Source of the DNA: Bacillus massiliglaciei
GTDB taxonomy: Bacteria > Bacillota > Bacilli > Bacillales > DSM-1321
DNA: 64,000 bases
Reading direction: 5' to 3'
Assembly (NCBI RefSeq): GCF_900098925.1
Contig: NZ_LT622360.1
Location: 511,136-575,135, forward strand
The translations under genes and the position numbers were made by a program. The notes under the pieces were generated by a model that was given only the letters and a program-made list of their open reading frames with translations, searched no databases and had not been told where the DNA came from. Positions 60,986 to 64,000 of this stretch are shown here, piece after piece (the first letter of the stretch is position 1; each line of letters begins with the position of its first letter).

Positions 60986-62360
60986 GGTTCTCCGTCAAAT
61001 GTTGGGGTGGCGACTGATCGCCATCCCTAACCAATATGTATCCCAATTCCTTTAAACTGATGGGTTAATAATATTTTTGCCCGAAAACGGCTGAAATTCC
61101 TGAATCCATACGCATTTCGCTTAAGAACCTTCGTTGAATTGTTGATCCCTTCTAAAAAACCATTCGAATACCCATAAACAAAGCTGTTTAAGATTTCTGT
61201 CTGCCAATTTTGGAGCGTGGTAATGGCTTTCTCCATTTCAGGAATGCCAGAGTCCTGGACCCGTCGATAAAAGTCTCTCAGGCCCTGTTTGACCTTCCCT
61301 ATATCTTCCGATCCAGATTCCTTCGCCTGAACAAACCAGCCACGATAGGTTTCCTTTAATTCGTACGCTTTTTTAAGCTCTTCCGACATATCCAAATAAC
61401 GATGCAGATGCCATCTGTCTTCTTCTGTCAGGCGGTCGGAGGCCTTGTAAAAGACATGCTTCATACGTTTGCACTTCTTGCGGTCATACGGGTGAAACTC
61501 TTTCTGTACCCTTCTCCGGACACCGTCCAGCGCCCAATAGACATACCGGCAGAAATGAAAGCGATCGGCCACAATCACAGGGCGTCCTAAGGCACTTTGA
61601 ACCGCCGATTTAAAAGAATGGCTCATGTCCATGATCACCACCTGAACCTGGTCCCCATACTTTTGAAGATAGTGTTTAATCGTATTCTTATAGCGATTAG
61701 GCAGGATATCTAAGGGCTTTTTGGTGATTCCATCGGCAATGATGAGCTGGTATTTTCCTTCTCGTGTATCTCCTTTATACTCATCAATGGCAATCACAGA
61801 AGGCAGCTTTTCCACAGAACGTATTTCACTCCGAGCCAAACGGTCAAACCGGCGGACAATAGTAGAAGACGAAGAACCGTAGGTTTCCCCCGTTTCTTTA
61901 AAGGTCTTTCCTTTAATCGCCCGTATGCCCACGGCCTGATTCCACTCAATAGATGTACGCTGGTAACGCTGTACGAACGGGTTTTGTTCCGAAAAACGCT
62001 TCCCGCATGCACAGACATACCGTCTGCGTTTGTAGAATAAATCCGTCTTCCTCTCAAACCACTTTAAGTGCTTAACCTTTTGGATCCGGTAGTCGTGAAC
62101 ACGGGAGGTGGGAGCTCCGCAGTCAGGGCACTGCTGGAGGCTGCGTTCCATCTCCACATATACCCTCATCGTTTCCTCCACCTGCTCTACTTTTAAAATG
62201 GTAACCCCTTTTAAACCGGGAATATTCATGGTAAAATTCATGTGCACGCAACTCCATTCTCTACTTGTTTCTAGGCAACTCAAGTATAAAAGAATTGGAT
62301 GTTTGCGTGCATTTTTTATGCAAACAATTGTATGGATACCCCAACAAATAGTATAGAGCC
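60986..62360 (-). mobile_element. ISL3-family insertion sequence, apparently intact
   Basis: A 1,375-bp element. The terminal inverted repeats match over about 25 bases at partial identity, both having GG.TCT at the tip and TGTTGGGGT inside. The 8-bp target duplication TAAAAATT is perfect on both sides, which fits ISL3 and a fairly recent insertion. It carries one transposase gene on the minus strand. It sits in the intergenic space between pyrE and helD and breaks no gene. Confidence 0.92.
61027..62241 (-). CDS. ISL3-family transposase
   Basis: A 404-residue DDE transposase. The N-terminal zinc finger has paired cysteines (CPDCGAPTSRVH and CACGKRF), then a helix-turn-helix (about 105-145), then the DDE_Tnp_ISL3 domain with acidic residues in VIAIDEYKGD, VIMDMSHSF and FLEGINNSTK. 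ATG 62241 is preferred, with GGAG about 10 bases upstream; the frame extends to 62283 without support. No frameshift or stop is seen, so the element may be active. Confidence 0.93.
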   Translation of the reverse strand: MNFTMNIPGLKGVTILKVEQVEETMRVYVEMERSLQQCPDCGAPTSRVHDYRIQKVKHLKWFERKTDLFYKRRRYVCACGKRFSEQNPFVQRYQRTSIEWNQAVGIRAIKGKTFKETGETYGSSSSTIVRRFDRLARSEIRSVEKLPSVIAIDEYKGDTREGKYQLIIADGITKKPLDILPNRYKNTIKHYLQKYGDQVQVVIMDMSHSFKSAVQSALGRPVIVADRFHFCRYVYWALDGVRRRVQKEFHPYDRKKCKRMKHVFYKASDRLTEEDRWHLHRYLDMSEELKKAYELKETYRGWFVQAKESGSEDIGKVKQGLRDFYRRVQDSGIPEMEKAITTLQNWQTEILNSFVYGYSNGFLEGINNSTKVLKRNAYGFRNFSRFRAKILLTHQFKGIGIHIG

Positions 62361-62368
62361 TAAAAATT
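62361..62368 (+). repeat. 8-bp target site duplication, right copy
   Basis: TAAAAATT, identical to 60978-60985, directly outside the right end of the element. Confidence 0.9.
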
Positions 62369-62705
62369 GGATGAAACAGGTTGGGAAAGGGAAGTCTCGG
62401 ATAAGGGAAGTGTATAGGGGAGAGACAAAAAATATAAAAGTGCTGAGTAATACATTCAGATAATAGAATTTTTTAGCTTTTGGCAGGAATAAGAAATCAT
62501 TTCTTATACAGGCGGTCAAGGTGAGGTTTTTTATTAGAAAAGCTGACGGGGAACGTTATTTGCAGAGTTGTAATTCTAAGTAAAATATGATAAATTAGGA
62601 TATAAACTGTTTTTTTTACAAAAAATAGTTTATATCCTCTGCTAAATTATATCATGAAATTGTTTTCTGGTCAAGTTCTTATTTTTATTTGAGGAGTGCT
62701 GTTAA
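62369..62705. other. Intergenic region upstream of helD with palindromes
   Basis: About 340 AT-rich bases with no supported gene. TAAGAAAT C ATTTCTTA (62490-62506) is a perfect 17-base palindrome, a possible operator. A long hairpin (62597-62638) follows. TTGAGGAG precedes the helD ATG. No clear sigma-A promoter stands out. Confidence 0.5.
62597..62638. promoter_or_regulatory. Long hairpin or operator before helD
   Basis: Left arm 62597-62615 and right arm 62620-62638 form a 19-base stem (one G-T wobble) with a 4-base loop; the outer parts read AGGATATAAACT and AGTTTATATCCT. It has a T tract in the left arm and an A tract in the right. It may be an attenuator, a protein-binding site or the edge of a small mobile element. 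Confidence 0.6.
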
Positions 62706-64000
62706 ATGAAGAAAGAGATTCAGGCAGAACAAGAGCACCTGAATAAAGTAATAGAAACCATCAGTAGCCAAATCAACAGGTTAGAAGCAGAAACTTCCCA
62801 GCAAAAAAAAGAAGTTGTGACGATCCGCAGGCATTTTTGGGATGACCTTAAGGTTAATATGGATACTTTTGATGATTACCTAGAAACACTGATTGGCTTA
62901 AGGCAGCAGGCACAAGCTCTCTCTGTAAGCCAGAGCAGCCATAGACAGGCCTCTAAGAAGCTGTCTGCACTCAGCCGTATGAAAAATGCGCCTTATTTCG
63001 GAAGGATTGATTTTACGGAATCGGGGACTATGGAGACAGATAAAATGTATATCGGGATTTCGACGCTCACTGATAAAAGCGGAGAGAACTTCCTGATTTA
63101 TGATTGGCGAGCGCCGATATCAAGTGTGTATTATGATTACTCTCCCGGTCCTGCGGAATATTCTACACCAGGAGGCGTCATTTACGGCAAATTGGAAGAG
63201 AAGTGGCAATATATTATTCGCGAAGGTATTCTTGAATCAATGTTCGATACCAGAATTACCATTGGAGATGAAATTTTACAAGAGGTACTGGGCAAAGGCA
63301 CGGACAAACATATGCACAGCATTGTTGCAACTATCCAGCAGGAGCAAAACAGGATCATTCGGCATGATCGCAAGCGTCTGCTCATCGTACAGGGGGCAGC
63401 TGGCAGCGGCAAGACATCTGCGGCTCTTCAGCGAGTAGCGTATTTACTCTACAAACATCGAGAAAGTCTGACGGCAGATCAAATCATTCTATTTTCTCCT
63501 AATTCAATGTTTAATAGCTATGTATCGAATGTGCTGCCTGAGCTTGGTGAAGAGAATATGCAGCAGGTTACTTTTCAGGAATATTTAGAGTATCGTTTAA
63601 GTCCTTTCTTTGAAGTGGAAAGTCCGTATGAGCAATTAGAGTTTTTGTTAACGGCCGACCGGGATTCCTTTTATAGCATTCGGTCAGCAAGTATTCGGTT
63701 TAAGGCATCAAAAAGCTTCTTCGAGGCAGTCCAAACATACAGACAATTTCTCGAAGGAAACGGGATGATATTTAAGGGGATAAAGTATCGCGGTGAAACA
63801 TTGATATCAGACCAAATGATTTCGGAACGATTTTATGGAAGGGACACTTCACAGCGTTTTTCTAATAGGATTACTAAGCTGAAAGAATGGTTACATAAAG
63901 TGCTGGATGAAACGGAAAAGATCGAGCTGACAAAACCGTGGGTTCAGGAGGAAATGGAACTGCTCAGCAAAGACGATTATCAAAAGGTTTACTCCCGGTT
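62706..64000 (+). CDS. helD: HelD-type superfamily 1 helicase, RNA polymerase recycling factor (3' end outside window)
   Basis: The first 431 codons of a large SF1 helicase-like ATPase. The N-terminal coiled coil (about 1-65: KKEIQAEQEHLNKVIETISS) fits the HelD arm that enters the RNA polymerase secondary channel. The Walker A motif GAAGSGKTSAAL is near residue 225, preceded by the Q-motif-like IQQEQNRIIRHD. HelD frees RNA polymerase from nucleic acids using ATP. The frame is open to the window end, so nothing can be said of the C-terminal half. The ATG follows TTGAGGAG. Confidence 0.88.
   Translation, partial: MKKEIQAEQEHLNKVIETISSQINRLEAETSQQKKEVVTIRRHFWDDLKVNMDTFDDYLETLIGLRQQAQALSVSQSSHRQASKKLSALSRMKNAPYFGRIDFTESGTMETDKMYIGISTLTDKSGENFLIYDWRAPISSVYYDYSPGPAEYSTPGGVIYGKLEEKWQYIIREGILESMFDTRITIGDEILQEVLGKGTDKHMHSIVATIQQEQNRIIRHDRKRLLIVQGAAGSGKTSAALQRVAYLLYKHRESLTADQIILFSPNSMFNSYVSNVLPELGEENMQQVTFQEYLEYRLSPFFEVESPYEQLEFLLTADRDSFYSIRSASIRFKASKSFFEAVQTYRQFLEGNGMIFKGIKYRGETLISDQMISERFYGRDTSQRFSNRITKLKEWLHKVLDETEKIELTKPWVQEEMELLSKDDYQKVYSR

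Overview
This window is chromosomal DNA from a low-GC, endospore-forming Bacillaceae bacterium (a Bacillus in the wide sense). The evidence is gene content and order: it follows the Bacillus subtilis run from the cytochrome caa3 genes through ylb, the division and cell-wall (dcw) cluster, spoIIG-sigG and ylm, to ileS-lspA and the pyrimidine operon. A DNPR motif in MurE predicts meso-diaminopimelate peptidoglycan. I cannot name the species from the sequence alone.

Layout. 1-2.2 kb: end of ctaE, then ctaF, ctaG and a DUF420 gene (cytochrome oxidase). 2.2-3.25 kb: a decayed IS1182-type element inserted at the DUF420 terminator, with a GC-rich 126-bp repeat nested in it. 3.3-15.8 kb: yugN-like, ylbC, ylbD, ylbE, a small putative lipoprotein, ylbF (ricF), ylbG, rsmD, coaD, ylbJ, ylbK, ylbL, ylbM (tmcAL), ylbN, rpmF and a crotonase-fold gene. 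15.8-20 kb: ylbO (gerR), panE, a DUF3397 gene and bshC. 20-37 kb: mraZ-rsmH-ftsL-pbpB, spoVD, murE-mraY-murD, spoVE, murB, divIB, ftsA-ftsZ. 37-44 kb: spoIIGA-sigE-sigG, then ylmC, ylmD, ylmE, sepF, ylmG, ylmH, divIVA. 44-49 kb: T-box ileS, lspA, rluD. 49-60.8 kb: pyrR-pyrP-pyrB-pyrC-pyrAA-pyrAB-pyrK-pyrD-pyrF-pyrE with three PyrR attenuators. 61-62.4 kb: an intact ISL3-family element with an 8-bp target duplication. 62.7 kb to the end: a HelD-type helicase, cut by the window edge.

The genes form a few working groups: precursor synthesis and septum building (mur, mra, fts, div and sep genes); mother-cell and forespore programmes (spoVD, spoVE, spoIIGA, sigE, sigG, ylbJ, ylbO); complete de novo UMP synthesis; and housekeeping RNA, protein and cofactor genes. 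Regulation visible in the DNA includes sigma-A promoters, a 22-bp-spacer spoIIG promoter, a sigma-E-like promoter before spoVD, a sigma-F-like promoter before sigG, a 10-bp-phased repeat array before mraZ, an Ile T-box and the three pyr attenuators.

Compared with B. subtilis the cluster lacks murG between spoVE and murB, ylxW-ylxX-sbp between divIB and ftsA, bpr after ftsZ, ylmA, ylbA, ylbB and ylbP. Long non-coding stretches lie at the murG and ylxWX-sbp positions. I found no CRISPR array, prophage, tRNA, rRNA or defence island, and no convincing undescribed multi-gene system. The most notable items are the missing murG, the nested mobile DNA at 2.2-3.25 kb with a diverged second repeat copy before spoVD, and a 19-bp-stem hairpin before helD.
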